A stretch of 64,000 bases of DNA from Actinobacillus sp. GY-402 (GCF_014843355.1 NZ_CP062137.1:2108001-2172000); one strand, 5' to 3'. Positions 8,973-19,039 are shown, numbered from the stretch's first letter. Numbers and translations are program-made. The notes: a model not told the origin generated them from the sequence alone.

Positions 8973-9067
8973 TGGCGGAAGGTCATGGGAGTCGAACCCA
9001 CCCAAGAACGCTGGCGTCCTTAACAGGATTTGAAATCCTGCCGCTTCACCGGAAACGACGACCTTCC
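8973..9067 (-). tRNA. selC: tRNA-Sec (anticodon UCA)
   Basis: Reading the minus strand from 9067 gives GGAAGGTCGTCGTTTCCGG, then a long extra arm, GGTTCGACTCC in the T loop, and a 3' end pairing with the acceptor and carrying encoded CCA (8973-8975). The 95-base length, the extended acceptor/D region and the anticodon TCA (9031-9033) flanked as TTTCAAA match selenocysteine tRNA. It decodes UGA in selenoproteins such as formate dehydrogenase. No selA, selB or selD lies in this window. Confidence 0.96.
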
Positions 9068-9134
9068 GAAAGGAACTCAACTTTAGCTCAAAATCGCCGG
9101 CGATTCAAGTTGAAAACCGTTTAAGAGGAAAATC

Positions 9135-9590
9135 ATGCATAAACCCAACATCACTATGGCATGCGTCGTGCATTGCAAAGGCAAATTTTTGTTCGTGGAA
9201 GAAATCGAATACGGCAAACGAACCTTAAACCAACCGGCGGGACATCTGGAAAAAAACGAAACCATTTTACAAGGCGCCAGTCGCGAACTTTACGAAGAAA
9301 CCGGTATTCGCGCCGATATGCAAAAACTGGTTAAAATTTACCAGTGGCACGCGCCGCGCAGCCAAACCGATTATCTGCGTTTCGTGTTTGCGCTGGAACT
9401 GGACGATTGGCTAACGACAACGCCGCATGACAGCGACATCACGCGGGCGTTATGGTTAACCTTGGAGGAATTCCGGCATTACATTGCCCAGCCCGAACAA
9501 TGCGAACGCAATCCGCTGGTGATTCAAGCCGTTCAGGATTATCTGAAAGGCGAATCTTATCCGCTGGATTTGTTGTCGGTATTTGAATAA
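9135..9590 (+). CDS. nudJ: Nudix phosphatase NudJ
   Basis: Cytoplasmic Nudix hydrolase (151 residues) that in Escherichia removes phosphate from thiamin-pyrophosphate precursors and nucleoside tri- and diphosphates. The Nudix box runs from GHLEKNETI to SRELYEETGI, residues 36-58, with the metal-binding REL-EE glutamates present. The start at 9135 follows AAGAGGAAA. The gene is alone on its strand and abuts convergent greB with no spacer. In many gammaproteobacteria nudJ lies beside mnmA; here it does not. Confidence 0.9.
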   Translation: MHKPNITMACVVHCKGKFLFVEEIEYGKRTLNQPAGHLEKNETILQGASRELYEETGIRADMQKLVKIYQWHAPRSQTDYLRFVFALELDDWLTTTPHDSDITRALWLTLEEFRHYIAQPEQCERNPLVIQAVQDYLKGESYPLDLLSVFE

Positions 9591-10067
9591 TTATTTCTCA
9601 TACCAGATTTCGTTGATATACAGCGTGACCTTGCCGGCGGGCGTTTCCACCCGTACTTCGTCGTCCACCGCTTTACCGATTAACGCCCGCGCCACGGGAG
9701 AATCCACGGAAATCCAGTTTTTCGCCGGATCAAACTCGTCGCAGCCCACAATCCGATATTGCTTTATTTCGCCGTCCTCATTTTCCAATTCCACCCAGGC
9801 GCCGAAAAATACTTTGCCTTCCTGCCGGCTGTGATAATCCACAATTTGCAACACTTCCAGCCGTTTCATCAGAAACCGAACGCGGCGATCGATTTCGCGC
9901 AAACGGCGCTTACCGTAAATGTATTCCGCGTTCTCGCTGCGATCTCCTAACGCCGCCGCATCGGAAACCGCCTGCGTCACTTTCGGACGTTCCTCTTTCC
10001 ATAAAAACTTCAATTCCTGATCCAGAGCGTTCCAGCCCTGGCGGGTAATATAATTCGATTTAGCCAT
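9591..10067 (-). CDS. greB: Transcription elongation factor GreB
   Basis: Binds the RNA polymerase secondary channel and stimulates cleavage of backtracked transcripts. The 158-residue length is usual for GreB. The N-terminal coiled coil (YITRQGWNALDQEL, GDRSENAEYIYGKRRLREIDRR) carries the acidic tip residues in GDRSENAEY. The C-terminal FKBP-like domain follows from about residue 80. The frame continues upstream to 10205, but that part reads through a repeat cassette; the start at 10067 gives the conserved MAKSNYITRQGW terminus. Its stop codon directly abuts that of nudJ. Confidence 0.95.
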   Translation of the reverse strand: MAKSNYITRQGWNALDQELKFLWKEERPKVTQAVSDAAALGDRSENAEYIYGKRRLREIDRRVRFLMKRLEVLQIVDYHSRQEGKVFFGAWVELENEDGEIKQYRIVGCDEFDPAKNWISVDSPVARALIGKAVDDEVRVETPAGKVTLYINEIWYEK

Positions 10068-10076
10068 AATATTCCG

Positions 10077-10158
10077 TAAAAGTGCGGGCAAAAAAAGCGA
10101 TGTTTTTTGGAACGTTAGCCCTGCCGACGCCCCAAGAAAGCAATGCTTCCGAAGATTA
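10077..10158 (+). repeat. Uptake-sequence repeat cassette, copy 1 (divergent)
   Basis: AAAAGTGCGGGCAAAAAAAG, then CGATGTTTTTTGGAACGTTAG, a short G/C-rich middle and AAGCAATGCTTCCGAAG. It lies just upstream of the greB start. The first 55 bases align with the copy at 20118 (both have GAACGTT.GC..TGCC.ACG). The right-hand block is only loosely similar to the GCGAGTAATCGCC block of other copies. Confidence 0.5.
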
Positions 10159-10321
10159 TAAACAAAATGCCGGTTTTTCCGACCGTTCCGCCCGCCGATA
10201 GACACAAATTATTGCAATTATAGCGGGTAAACCATGAAAGAATTATAGTGAAAATTTGCATAAACGTCTCTATCGGCGTATTATTCCCGACCATAAAACT
10301 CAGATAAAATCAGGAATATTT

Positions 10322-10906
10322 ATGGAACATATTAAAATTTCAGAGCCCGCGCAGGCTCATTTCCGCAAATTGCTGGAAAGTCAGGAAGAAGGCACCAATA
10401 TTCGAATTTTCGTCGTCAATCCCGGTACGCCGAATGCGGAGTGCGGCGTTTCTTACTGCCCGCCGAGCAACGTGGAAGAAAACGATACCGAACTGAAATT
10501 CAACGGATTTTCCGCCTTTATCGACGACATCAGCTATCCGTTTCTGGAAGATGCCGAAATCGATTATGTAACGGAAGAACTCGGCACTCAGCTAACTTTA
10601 AAAGCGCCCAATGCCAAAATGCGCAAAGTGGCGGATGACGCGCCGTTAATCGAACGGGTGGATTATGTGATTCAAACCCAAATCAACCCGCAACTCGCCA
10701 GCCACGGCGGTCGCATTACCTTAATCGAAATTACCGACGACGGCTACGCAGTGCTGCAATTCGGCGGCGGTTGCAACGGCTGTTCGATGGTGGACGTCAC
10801 CCTGAAAGACGGCGTGGAAAAACAACTGGTGGAACTCTTCGGCGGCGAACTCAAAGGGGCGAAAGACGTCACCGAACATCAGCGCGGCGAACATTCTTAC
10901 TATTAA
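10322..10906 (+). CDS. nfuA: Fe/S biogenesis protein NfuA
   Basis: Iron-sulfur carrier (194 residues) that delivers 4Fe-4S clusters to apoproteins, especially under stress. The N-terminal degenerate A-type scaffold domain spans residues 1-100. The C-terminal Nfu domain contains [14 protein letters not shown] with cluster cysteines at about 151 and 154. An upstream in-frame start at 10256 would add 22 residues without similarity; 10322 has CAGGAAT before it and gives the family terminus MEHIKIS. A terminator follows directly. It is single in its transcript. Confidence 0.95.
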   Translation: MEHIKISEPAQAHFRKLLESQEEGTNIRIFVVNPGTPNAECGVSYCPPSNVEENDTELKFNGFSAFIDDISYPFLEDAEIDYVTEELGTQLTLKAPNAKMRKVADDAPLIERVDYVIQTQINPQLASHGGRITLIEITDDGYAVLQFGGGCNGCSMVDVTLKDGVEKQLVELFGGELKGAKDVTEHQRGEHSYY

Positions 10907-10917
10907 TTATGTATTTT

Positions 10918-10944
10918 CAAATCGGCGCCTTACGCCGATTTTTT
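10918..10944 (+). terminator. Rho-independent terminator of nfuA
   Basis: AATCGGCG and CGCCGATT form an 8-9 bp stem with a CTTA loop followed by TTTTTT, 13 bases after the nfuA stop and 17 bases before tag. Confidence 0.85.
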
Positions 10945-10960
10945 ATGGCGGAAGAAAAAT

Positions 10961-11530
10961 ATGACACGTTGCGATTGGGTGGGCGACAGCGAAATTTATC
11001 GGGATTACCACGACAATGAATGGGGAAAACCGCAATTCGACAGCCAAAAACTATTCGAAAAAATCTGTCTGGAAGGCCAACAAGCGGGATTATCCTGGAT
11101 TACCGTGCTGAAAAAACGGGACGCTTACCGCGCCGCGTTTCATCAGTTTAATCCGGAAAAAATCGCGCAAATGACGGAAACCGACATTGACGGTTTAATG
11201 CAAAACGCCGGGCTCATTCGCCACCGTGCGAAGCTGGAAGCCATTGTGAAAAACGCCCGCGCCTATCTGGAAATGCAAAAGTGCGGGCAAAATTTCAGCG
11301 ATTTTATTTGGTCATTTGTCAACCATAAACCGCAAATCAACGATGTACCGGATTTAAGCTGCGTACCGGCGAAAACGGAAACCTCCAAAGCCATGTCGAA
11401 AGCATTGAAGAAAAAAGGGTTCGTCTTTGTAGGCGAAACCACTTGTTATGCGTTTATGCAATCCATGGGGTTGGTGGACGATCACCTCAACAACTGCTTT
11501 TGCAAAAGCCAAAAACAGGCAAAAAAATGA
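10961..11530 (+). CDS. tag: DNA-3-methyladenine glycosylase I
   Basis: Base-excision repair enzyme (189 residues) that removes 3-methyladenine from alkylated DNA. The zinc-binding set of the family is visible: Cys4 (MTRCDW), His17 (YHDNEWG) and the late His/Cys pair in DDHLNNCFC. The catalytic Glu lies in LEGQQAGLSWITVL. A variant uptake sequence inside the gene encodes KCGQNFSDF. The start at 10961 follows GGAAGAAAAAT; a larger frame upstream on another phase is spurious. A canonical uptake sequence follows the stop. Confidence 0.93.
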   Translation: MTRCDWVGDSEIYRDYHDNEWGKPQFDSQKLFEKICLEGQQAGLSWITVLKKRDAYRAAFHQFNPEKIAQMTETDIDGLMQNAGLIRHRAKLEAIVKNARAYLEMQKCGQNFSDFIWSFVNHKPQINDVPDLSCVPAKTETSKAMSKALKKKGFVFVGETTCYAFMQSMGLVDDHLNNCFCKSQKQAKK

Positions 11531-11633
11531 CCGCACTTTTGTTATAAGATATGACGTTTTTTTATTTCGTCGCTCGGCCGAATTCTATTAGAATGCACGC
11601 AAATTTCATTTCAATCTTAAAAAGGAAAGTTCT

Positions 11634-12422
11634 ATGTTTAAAAAATTAGCATTACTGGCAACCTCCGTATTCGCGCTTGCGACCGCAACTCAGGCGGCGG
11701 CTGCGGACAGCTTACTTGATCGCATTAACAATAAAGGCACTATTTCCGTCGGCACGGAAGGAACTTATGCGCCTTTTACCTATCATGACGAAAACGGCAA
11801 ATTAACCGGTTACGACGTGGAAGTAACGCGCGCCGTTGCGCAAAAATTAGGGGTGAAAGTGTATTTCAAAGAAACGGCCTGGGATTCCATGATGGCGGGA
11901 CTGAAAGCCGGTCGCTTTGATGTCGTGGCAAACCAAGTGGCGTTAACCACGCCGGAACGTCAGGCGACATTCGATAAATCCGAGCCTTACAGCTGGTCCG
12001 GCGCCATGATGGCGGTACGCGCCGATGAGAACGACATTAAAACCCTGGATGATATTAAAGGTCGCAAAGCGGCACAATCCTTAACCAGCAACTACGGCGA
12101 ACTGGCCCGTGAAAAACAGGCAAAAATCGTGCCGGTTGACGGTTTGGCCCAATCTTTGCTGGTAGTTCAGCAAAAACGCGCGGACTTAACCTTAAACGAC
12201 AGCCTGGCGATTTTAGACTATCTGAAGAAAAACCCGAACGCCGGTTTGAAAACCGCCTGGGAAGCGCCGGCTGAAGAAAAACTGGGCGCCGGTTTAATCG
12301 TCAATAAAGGCAACGACGAAGCCTTAGCCAAAATCAGCGCGGCAATTGTCGAATTGCGACAAGACGGTACATTGAAAAAATTAGGCGAACAATTCTTCGG
12401 AAAAGATATCAGTGTTAAATAA
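11634..12422 (+). CDS. Polar amino-acid (probably cystine) ABC transporter, periplasmic binding protein
   Basis: Secreted solute-binding protein of 262 residues. A signal peptide of about 23 residues ends in QAAA. The mature part has the SBP family 3 pattern: GTEGTYAPFTYHDENGKLTGYDVEV near the start, then WDSMMAGLKAGRFDVV and a late LGAGLIVNKG. It resembles the Haemophilus HI1080 and FliY/TcyA cystine binders, but I cannot prove the ligand. RBS AAAGGAAAG precedes 11634. First gene of a three-gene importer operon; the permease start overlaps its stop. Confidence 0.87.
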   Translation: MFKKLALLATSVFALATATQAAAADSLLDRINNKGTISVGTEGTYAPFTYHDENGKLTGYDVEVTRAVAQKLGVKVYFKETAWDSMMAGLKAGRFDVVANQVALTTPERQATFDKSEPYSWSGAMMAVRADENDIKTLDDIKGRKAAQSLTSNYGELAREKQAKIVPVDGLAQSLLVVQQKRADLTLNDSLAILDYLKKNPNAGLKTAWEAPAEEKLGAGLIVNKGNDEALAKISAAIVELRQDGTLKKLGEQFFGKDISVK

Positions 12423-13128
12423 TCTTCTTCTTTCTTTGCCTTTTATGACCGAGTCCCGTGCGGACTTGGTCATTAACGCTTTCTGGCCAATGGTGGAAGC
12501 CGCCGTTCTGGTTTCCATCCCATTGGCGATTGCGTCTTTTATTATCGGCATGATTATTGCGGTCGGCGTGGCGTTAATCCGCATTACGCCGGTGAACGGA
12601 TTGATTCACCGCATCGCATTGGTGCTGGTCAAAATCTATATTTCCATTATTCGCGGCACCCCGATGTTGGTGCAAATCTCCGTGGTGTTTTACGGCTTGC
12701 CGGCAATCGGTATTTTTATCGATCCGATTCCGGCGGCGATTATCGGTTTTTCGCTCAATATCGGCGCTTACGCTTCGGAAACCGTGCGCGCCGCCATTTC
12801 TTCCGTGCCGAAAGGGCAGTGGGAAGCGGGTTACACCATCGGCATGAATTATATTCAAACATTCCGCCGCATTATCGCCCCGCAGGCGTTTCGCGTCGCC
12901 GTGCCGCCGCTAAGCAATACTTTTATCGGCTTGTTTAAAGATACTTCGCTGGCCTCCGTTGTGACGGTAACGGAAATGTTCCGCGTGGCTCAGCAGGTGG
13001 CGAATATGTCCTACGATTTCCTGCCGGTTTATATCGAAGCCGGTTTGGTTTACTGGTGTTTCTGCTGGATTTTATTCTTCGTTCAGGCACGCCTTGAGAA
13101 GCGCATGGCGCGTTATGTCGCCCGTTAA
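12412..13128 (+). CDS. Polar amino-acid ABC transporter permease
   Basis: Membrane subunit (238 residues from a GTG start) of the HisM/GlnP type with five helices. The coupling-loop motif appears as [32 protein letters not shown] is also typical. The GTG at 12412 overlaps the binding-protein stop by 11 bases and suits translational coupling. An internal ATG at 12445 is possible but has no ribosome site. Confidence 0.87.
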   Translation: MLNNLLLSLPFMTESRADLVINAFWPMVEAAVLVSIPLAIASFIIGMIIAVGVALIRITPVNGLIHRIALVLVKIYISIIRGTPMLVQISVVFYGLPAIGIFIDPIPAAIIGFSLNIGAYASETVRAAISSVPKGQWEAGYTIGMNYIQTFRRIIAPQAFRVAVPPLSNTFIGLFKDTSLASVVTVTEMFRVAQQVANMSYDFLPVYIEAGLVYWCFCWILFFVQARLEKRMARYVAR

Positions 13129-13144
13129 TGTGGCAGGAAAAAAC

Positions 13145-13933
13145 ATGATTAAAGTCAGAAATATTCATAAATCTTTCGGTGATAACACAATTTTACGCGG
13201 TATCGATTTGGACATCACCAAAGGTGAGGTGGTGGTTATCCTCGGTCCTTCCGGTTCGGGTAAAACGACGTTTTTACGCTGTTTAAACGCCCTGGAAATG
13301 CCGGAACAAGGGATAATTGAATTCGATAACGCCAATCCGTTATCGATAAATTTCACGGCGAAACCGTCGAAAAAAGACATTCTTGCCTTACGTCGCAAAT
13401 CCGGTATGGTTTTTCAGAATTACAATCTGTTTCCCCATAAAACCGCATTGGAAAACGTGATGGAAGGCCCGGTTCAGGTGCAAGGCAAACCGGCACCGCA
13501 AGCCCGTCAGGATGCGTTGGATTTGCTTAAAAAAGTGGGGTTGTCCGATAAAGCGGATTGGTATCCGTTCCAACTTTCGGGCGGTCAGCAACAACGGGTG
13601 GGAATCGCCCGCGCGTTGGCATTGCAACCGGAGCTAATGCTGTTTGACGAACCCACTTCCGCCCTTGATCCGGAATTGGTACAGGATGTGCTGGACACCA
13701 TGAAATCCCTTGCCAAAGAAGGTTGGACCATGGTAGTGGTGACTCATGAAATCAAATTTGCCTTAGATGTAGCGGATTTGGTGATTGTAATGGACGGCGG
13801 CGTGATTGTAGAACAGGGTTCGCCGCAGCAATTATTCGACAATCCGCAACATGAACGCACAAAAGCGTTTTTTTGCACCGGCTGCGTTCCCACTAACTCT
13901 CCATTCTTATTCATAAAAAAGGCTGCAACATAA
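13145..13933 (+). CDS. Polar amino-acid ABC transporter ATP-binding protein, unusual C-terminus
   Basis: ATPase subunit of 262 residues. Walker [10 protein letters not shown], signature [15 protein letters not shown] and Walker [13 protein letters not shown] are intact. The start at 13145 has CAGGAAA upstream; an earlier ATG at 13094 lies inside the permease. The last about 20 residues (after ERTKAF) do not look like the usual short FLSRIL-type tail. They follow a run of seven T, and the stop codon lies inside the terminator stem. A one-base change at the T-run could account for this. Confidence 0.88.
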   Translation: MIKVRNIHKSFGDNTILRGIDLDITKGEVVVILGPSGSGKTTFLRCLNALEMPEQGIIEFDNANPLSINFTAKPSKKDILALRRKSGMVFQNYNLFPHKTALENVMEGPVQVQGKPAPQARQDALDLLKKVGLSDKADWYPFQLSGGQQQRVGIARALALQPELMLFDEPTSALDPELVQDVLDTMKSLAKEGWTMVVVTHEIKFALDVADLVIVMDGGVIVEQGSPQQLFDNPQHERTKAFFCTGCVPTNSPFLFIKKAAT

Positions 13934-13947
13934 ATTTGCAGCCTTTT
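13915..13947. terminator. Bidirectional terminator between ABC importer and oadB
   Basis: GGCTGCAA (13921-13928) pairs with TTGCAGCC (13936-13943). Six A lie before the stem and TTTTATG after it, so it can end transcripts from both convergent operons. A variant uptake sequence follows at 13955. Confidence 0.8.
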
Positions 13948-13986
13948 ATGCAGAAAAGTGCGGGCAAAATTTACAACGTTTTTTGG

Positions 13987-15291
13987 CTACATAAACGCCG
14001 CCACATATTTCAGCATAACCCCGGCGGCAATGGCGGAACCGATTACGCCGGCAACATTCGGACCCATGGCATGCATGAGTAAGAAGTTCTGATTATCCGC
14101 TTCCAGCCCGACTTTGTTAGAAACGCGAGCGGCCATCGGCACCGCAGAAACCCCGGCGGAACCGATAAGCGGGTTAATTTTGTTTTTGCTGAATTTATTC
14201 ATCAGTTTTGCCATCAACACACCGCTACCCGTGCCGATACAGAAGGCGATTACGCCCAATAACAAAATTCCCAGCGTTTGCGGTTGCAGGAATTTATCCG
14301 CAATCAGTTTTGAACCGACGGATAATCCCAAAATAATCGTCACGATATTGATTAACGCGTTTTGTGTGGTATCGCTTAAACGATCAACCACGCCGCTCAC
14401 TCTCATCAAATTACCAAAACAGAACATCCCCAGCAACGGTGCCGCATCCGGAAGCAATAAGCCCACGAGCAACAACAACACAATCGGGAACATGATTTTT
14501 TCCGTATTGCTTACCGTACGTAATTGCGTCATTCGGATTTTACGCTCTGCTTCCGTGGTTAACGCTTTCATAATCGGCGGTTGAATAAGCGGAACCAACG
14601 CCATGTAAGAATATGCCGCGACCGCAATCGCACCAAGCAATTCAGGGGCGAGTTTACTGGTCAAATAAATGGCCGTCGGACCGTCCGCACCGCCGATAAT
14701 CCCGATAGACGCCGCTTGCGGCAAAGTAAATTCGATAATACCGAAATAGTTCAGCGCTAAGGCTCCCAATACGGTGGCGAAAATACCGAATTGTGCCGCC
14801 GCTCCCAACAACAGGGTTCTCGGATTCGCCAATAACGGACCGAAGTCGGTCATCGCGCCTACGCCCATAAAAATAATGAGCGGCGCCACGCCGTAACTGA
14901 TAGCCACTTTGTAGAATAAAGCCAGAATCCCGGCGGAATACCCCATATCCACAGACAGCGCTTCAAGCTGGTTAACCGTCGAAGCCGGAACAGAAGACAG
15001 CGCCGCTTTGATGGTGGCGGGATCAGCCGCCACACCTAATTCCGAAGCAATAACGCCGATTTGTTCGGGCGAGCCTAAATGCAACAGGTTTTCCAATGCC
15101 GTCATCGCCAAACCGGCTTCCGGAATATTGGATAACAGCCCGCCAAAACCGATTGGCAATAACAACAAAGGCTCAAATTTTCTCGAGATGGCTAACCACA
15201 ATAACAGCACACTGATGGCAATCATTACGGCTTGCCCCCATTCCATGTGCATTACTCCCGTACCTTGGATTAATGCAATAATACTCTCCAT
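13987..15291 (-). CDS. oadB: Oxaloacetate decarboxylase Na+ pump, beta subunit
   Basis: Integral membrane subunit (434 residues) that decarboxylates carboxybiotin and exports Na+. About ten hydrophobic helices are evident. The conserved loop [20 protein letters not shown] near residue 200 holds the catalytic Asp, and [15 protein letters not shown] is a second conserved region. The start at 15291 is preceded by AAGGAG. It lies 10 bases after oadA in the order oadG-oadA-oadB. Confidence 0.96.
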   Translation of the reverse strand: MESIIALIQGTGVMHMEWGQAVMIAISVLLLWLAISRKFEPLLLLPIGFGGLLSNIPEAGLAMTALENLLHLGSPEQIGVIASELGVAADPATIKAALSSVPASTVNQLEALSVDMGYSAGILALFYKVAISYGVAPLIIFMGVGAMTDFGPLLANPRTLLLGAAAQFGIFATVLGALALNYFGIIEFTLPQAASIGIIGGADGPTAIYLTSKLAPELLGAIAVAAYSYMALVPLIQPPIMKALTTEAERKIRMTQLRTVSNTEKIMFPIVLLLLVGLLLPDAAPLLGMFCFGNLMRVSGVVDRLSDTTQNALINIVTIILGLSVGSKLIADKFLQPQTLGILLLGVIAFCIGTGSGVLMAKLMNKFSKNKINPLIGSAGVSAVPMAARVSNKVGLEADNQNFLLMHAMGPNVAGVIGSAIAAGVMLKYVAAFM

Positions 15292-15301
15292 TATTTGCTC
15301 C

Positions 15302-17104
15302 TTATGCCAAGGTCATCACAACGTCGCCGACGGAGACGCTGTCGCCCGCTTTCACCTGAATACCGCGAACGGTACCGGCCTGCGCCGCTCTCACTTCCGT
15401 TTCCATTTTCATGGCTTCAAGAATAAACAACACATCGCCTTCCGCCACAGCCTGACCTTCGCTTGCCACCACTTTCCAGATATTACCGGCCATTGGCGCG
15501 GTAACCGGAACACCACCCTCCGAAGGAGCCGGTGCTGCAGCAGCCGGTGCAGCTTGTGGTGCCGCAGGTGCCGCTACCGATGCGATGGCTGAAATATCAC
15601 CGCCTTCGCTGACTTTCACAACAAAGGCTTTGCCTTCCACTTCAACGGTATAAACCGCAGAACCGGACTGCGCTTTCGGCGCCGCTTTTTCTTGCGTTTT
15701 TTGTACCGCACTTTCTGCGGTCGGTGCCGGTTCGAAGGCTGCCGGATTATTACGATTTTCTAAGAATTTCCAGGCGATTTGCGGGAATAACGCCACAATT
15801 AACGCATCATCCACGGTATTTTCCGCCAATTTCACGCCTTTTTCTTGCGCTTGGGCAATCACATCCGCTTCGATTTTCGCCATTTCCGGTTCAAGATGAT
15901 CGGCCGGACGATCGGTCATCGGTTCCGCGCCTTCTAACACCCGCGCTTGTAACTCGGCATTAACCGGTGCCGGCGTTTTACCGTATTCGCCTTTCAAGAC
16001 GCCCGAGGTTTCTTTAGCGATGGTTTTATAACGTTCGCCCATCAATACGTTAATCACGGCCTGGGTTCCCACGATTTGCGAAGTCGGCGTAACCAACGGA
16101 ATGTAACCTAAATCTTCACGGACGCGCGGAATTTCTTCCAATACTTGGTCAAGTTTATCCGATGCATTTTGTTGTCTGAGTTGATTTTCAAGATTGGTTA
16201 ACATACCGCCCGGCACTTGCGCTACTAAAATACGGCTGTCTACGCCGCGTAACTGACCTTCGAACTTCGCATATTTTTTACGCACGTCACGGAAATAAGC
16301 GGCAATTTTTTCCAGCCGAGGAATATCTAATCCGGTGTCAAACGCCGTGCCTTGCAGAGTTGCGACAATGGCTTCCGTCGCCGGATGACCGTAGGTGCCG
16401 GACATCGAGGAAATCGCCGTATCCACGCCGTCAACGCCCGCTTCAATCGCTTTCAGCAAGGCCATTTCTGACATACCGGTTGTGGCGTGGCAGTGCAAAT
16501 GTAATTCCACGTCAAAACGTTTTTTGATTTCACCCACAAGTTCGGCGGCGGCCATCGGATTTAAAATGCCGGACATATCTTTGATAACCAGGCTGTCCAC
16601 ACCGATTTCCAATAATTGTTCGGTCGTGTCCAACCAGGTTTGTAACGTGTGAACCGGGCTGGTGGTATAACTTAACGTACCCTGTGCGTGGCCGCCTTGT
16701 TTTTTCACCGCCTGTAATGCGGCTTTCATATTGCGCGGATCGTTTAACGCATCGAATACCCGGAAAACGTCCATGCCGTTTGCCACGCAGCGTTCGACGA
16801 AACGATCCACCACGTCATCGGCATAATGACGATAACCTAATAAATTTTGGCCGCGTAATAACATTTGCAGAGGCGTTTTCGGACAGGCTTTTTTCAATTC
16901 GCGTAAACGCACCCAAGGATCTTCGCCTAAAAAACGGATACAGCTATCGAATGTCGCACCGCCCCAGGCTTCCAATGACCAATAACCGATATCGTCCAAT
17001 TCCGCCGCAATCGGCAACATATCATCAAGGCGCAAACGTGTTGCGAAAAGAGATTGGTGGGCATCACGAAGTACTAATTCGGTAATTTTAATTTTTTTAG
17101 CCAT
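15302..17104 (-). CDS. oadA: Oxaloacetate decarboxylase, alpha subunit (biotin carboxyltransferase)
   Basis: Cytoplasmic subunit of 600 residues that transfers CO2 from oxaloacetate to its biotin. The carboxyltransferase TIM barrel covers residues 1-275, starting with [14 protein letters not shown] and including the metal ligands of [11 protein letters not shown] conserved PYC/OADA domain follows to about 470. An Ala/Pro-rich hinge precedes the biotinyl domain, where EAMKMETE places biotin on Lys566. An uptake sequence encodes ESAVQK in the linker. With CitC and an anion carrier nearby, this fits citrate or oxaloacetate fermentation to pyruvate. Confidence 0.96.
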   Translation of the reverse strand: MAKKIKITELVLRDAHQSLFATRLRLDDMLPIAAELDDIGYWSLEAWGGATFDSCIRFLGEDPWVRLRELKKACPKTPLQMLLRGQNLLGYRHYADDVVDRFVERCVANGMDVFRVFDALNDPRNMKAALQAVKKQGGHAQGTLSYTTSPVHTLQTWLDTTEQLLEIGVDSLVIKDMSGILNPMAAAELVGEIKKRFDVELHLHCHATTGMSEMALLKAIEAGVDGVDTAISSMSGTYGHPATEAIVATLQGTAFDTGLDIPRLEKIAAYFRDVRKKYAKFEGQLRGVDSRILVAQVPGGMLTNLENQLRQQNASDKLDQVLEEIPRVREDLGYIPLVTPTSQIVGTQAVINVLMGERYKTIAKETSGVLKGEYGKTPAPVNAELQARVLEGAEPMTDRPADHLEPEMAKIEADVIAQAQEKGVKLAENTVDDALIVALFPQIAWKFLENRNNPAAFEPAPTAESAVQKTQEKAAPKAQSGSAVYTVEVEGKAFVVKVSEGGDISAIASVAAPAAPQAAPAAAAPAPSEGGVPVTAPMAGNIWKVVASEGQAVAEGDVLFILEAMKMETEVRAAQAGTVRGIQVKAGDSVSVGDVVMTLA

Positions 17105-17123
17105 AATAAAAATTCCTTCTATT

Positions 17124-17390
17124 TTAATTTAAGCCTTGAGAACGGCGATGATGGGCGATAGCCGCCACGATGACGGGACGTAAACGTTCTAAATCGCTGA
17201 CCGGCGCCGCAGAAAGTGCGGGCGAATTTTGCGAAGTTTTAGATTGTTTAACGGGTTCGGGGAAAAAATGGTTTATGAGTTTTGATATCAGGCTGATTGC
17301 CCAAATTAAAATGAGCAAAAATACAATTACAAAACCCATACCCGAAAGCATCAGGTTAATCCCTTCACCAAAGAGTTCTGCTGGAGTCAT
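17124..17390 (-). CDS. oadG: Oxaloacetate decarboxylase, gamma subunit
   Basis: Small single-span membrane protein (88 residues) that assembles and stabilises the pump and carries a zinc site in studied homologues. One hydrophobic helix spans residues 12-38 ([16 protein letters not shown]). A polar linker with a variant uptake sequence in its reverse strand follows, and the tail [13 protein letters not shown] is typical of OadG. First gene of the operon, 20 bases before oadA. Confidence 0.92.
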   Translation of the reverse strand: MTPAELFGEGINLMLSGMGFVIVFLLILIWAISLISKLINHFFPEPVKQSKTSQNSPALSAAPVSDLERLRPVIVAAIAHHRRSQGLN

Positions 17391-17459
17391 TGGTTAGTCC
17401 TTTTTTGTTAACAAAGAAACATCGATTTGCGCATTCTAGCTATTATTGACCAGAAATGT

Positions 17460-17475
17460 TGTGATACAGATCAAA
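17460..17475. promoter_or_regulatory. Candidate CRP site upstream of oadGAB
   Basis: TGTGA-TACAGA-TCAAA keeps the full left half and TCA of the right half of the CRP consensus. It lies about 70 bases upstream of the oadG start, between that operon and the DASS gene, so it could activate oadGAB under carbon limitation. Confidence 0.5.
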
Positions 17476-17501
17476 TTCTTAAAAATTTCATTTTCACCCG
17501 A

Positions 17502-17536
17502 TTAAAAGGCGCGATAAATAACGCGCCTTTTAAAAT
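17502..17536 (-). terminator. Terminator downstream of the DASS transporter
   Basis: TTAAAAGGCGCG and CGCGCCTTTTAA are perfect inverted repeats around ATAAATAA, directly after the transporter stop. A/T arms flank the G/C core on both sides. Confidence 0.75.
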
Positions 17537-17543
17537 GCCATGC

Positions 17544-18821
17544 CTAGGATGGAAAAAACGGGAATAAAATCGGTAATAAAATCATAGCCGCCGCAATTGT
17601 CACAATAATGAGCGGCACCCCGGCCTTGGCATAATCCGCAAAACGGTAATGGCCGACAGAAAGAATCATAGTGTTTGCCGGCGTACCGATTGGTGTCGCG
17701 AAGGCGCAGGACGAGCCCACCACAACCGCCATTAATACCGCTCTCGGATCCGCGCCCAGAGAATTGGCTATGGAAAGCCCGATTGGCGCAAGCAATGCGG
17801 CCGTTGCCGTATTGGACATAAAATTGGTCAGCAGACAGCTCAGCACCAAAATGGTAAACAGCAACAAATAGGAATTCGGATGAGCGCCTAACCAGCCGAG
17901 AATGGTATGGGCGATTTGTGCGCCCGCCCCGGTGGTTTGTAAAGCGTTTGCCAGGGCTAAAGTTCCGGCGAATAAAAACACAACCTGACTGTCAATGGCC
18001 TGATAAGCCTGTTTTTCCGTTATCACGCGCATAATCACCAGAATCAACGCGCCCACACAAGCGGACAAATACAATTTCACGCCGATAAAATCTTCAAATA
18101 CCATCGCCATCAGCGTTCCGATCAATACCGCCAGCGAAAGCCACTGTTTCCATTTCGGAATGTGGTTGTGATGGTTATGGTAAGCCTGATATTCTTCCTC
18201 ATTCACATGCAGATTCAAATTGGAAGGCAATAAACGGTAACCGATAAATGCAAAATATAAAATACCGAAAACCAGAACGGGCAAACCGATTTCACCGTAC
18301 TCGAAGAAACCGAACTTTTCGCCGGTTTGTGATAAAACGCCCTGAACCACCAGATTATTCGGCGAACCGATAAGGGAAAGATTCCCGCCCAAGGTGGAGG
18401 CAAAGGCCATCGGCATTAATAAACGGGAACGGGCAAAATCCGATTTAGCCGAAATCCCCAGAATCACCGGAATCAGAATCGCTGCGGTACCGGTATTGGA
18501 CAGCACGCCGGACATCACACCGGTAATCACCATTAAAACCACCATCAGTTTACGTTCGCTGGAAGCAAAACGGCTGACAATTCCGCCGATTTTGTTCGCC
18601 ATGCCGGTTTCAAACAAGGCGCCGCCGATAACGAACATGGCAACGAATAAAATCACGTTGGTGTCCACAAATCCCATGAAGGCGTCTCGGGTCGGTAAAA
18701 CGCCGGTTAAAGCCAAACCGACGCTGACAACCATTGCCGTCACGGCAAGAGGTAATTTCTCCCATGCGAACATGATGATCGCAAAAACAAGGAAGCAAAG
18801 CGTAATAGCACTTGGGGTCAT
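17544..18821 (-). CDS. DASS (SLC13-like) dicarboxylate/citrate-type transporter
   Basis: Inner-membrane anion carrier of 425 residues with duplicated halves. The two SNT-type signatures appear as SGVLSNTGTAAILIPV and LTNFMSNTATAALLAPIG, the Na+/anion-binding hairpins of the DASS/ArsB-CitT superfamily. It resembles Haemophilus HI_0020, which in that genome adjoins the citrate-lyase genes. The start at 18821 has GGAG eight bases upstream; an in-frame start at 18839 is less likely. Placed between oadGAB and citC, a citrate or C4-dicarboxylate substrate is a reasonable inference. Confidence 0.85.
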   Translation of the reverse strand: MTPSAITLCFLVFAIIMFAWEKLPLAVTAMVVSVGLALTGVLPTRDAFMGFVDTNVILFVAMFVIGGALFETGMANKIGGIVSRFASSERKLMVVLMVITGVMSGVLSNTGTAAILIPVILGISAKSDFARSRLLMPMAFASTLGGNLSLIGSPNNLVVQGVLSQTGEKFGFFEYGEIGLPVLVFGILYFAFIGYRLLPSNLNLHVNEEEYQAYHNHHNHIPKWKQWLSLAVLIGTLMAMVFEDFIGVKLYLSACVGALILVIMRVITEKQAYQAIDSQVVFLFAGTLALANALQTTGAGAQIAHTILGWLGAHPNSYLLLFTILVLSCLLTNFMSNTATAALLAPIGLSIANSLGADPRAVLMAVVVGSSCAFATPIGTPANTMILSVGHYRFADYAKAGVPLIIVTIAAAMILLPILFPFFPS

Positions 18822-19039
18822 AAAAACTCCGTCAGTCAAATTGTCTTATTGCTTAACTCATATATATCTTTATAAGAAATAAGCCTAACAATACAGGCTT
18901 TACGTCTATTCTTTTTTGATCTACAACAAGTTTTGTTGTGTTTTTTTCGTTTTATTCACATGCCTCGGCATTTAAAAAGTGCGGTCAAAATTGACGAAGT
19001 TTTTTGATGAAAATAAAAAAATCCTTATTTATCATAAAG

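Noticed and set aside
8909-9124. Plus-strand open frame of 71 codons
   Set aside because: It crosses the tRNA-Sec gene in antisense, has no ribosome site and ends in intergenic sequence.
18822-19039. Regulatory site for the DASS gene
   Set aside because: The region holds a canonical uptake sequence near 18977 and A/T-rich DNA; TGTTG-TAGA-TCAAA has the wrong spacing for CRP, so no operator is claimed.
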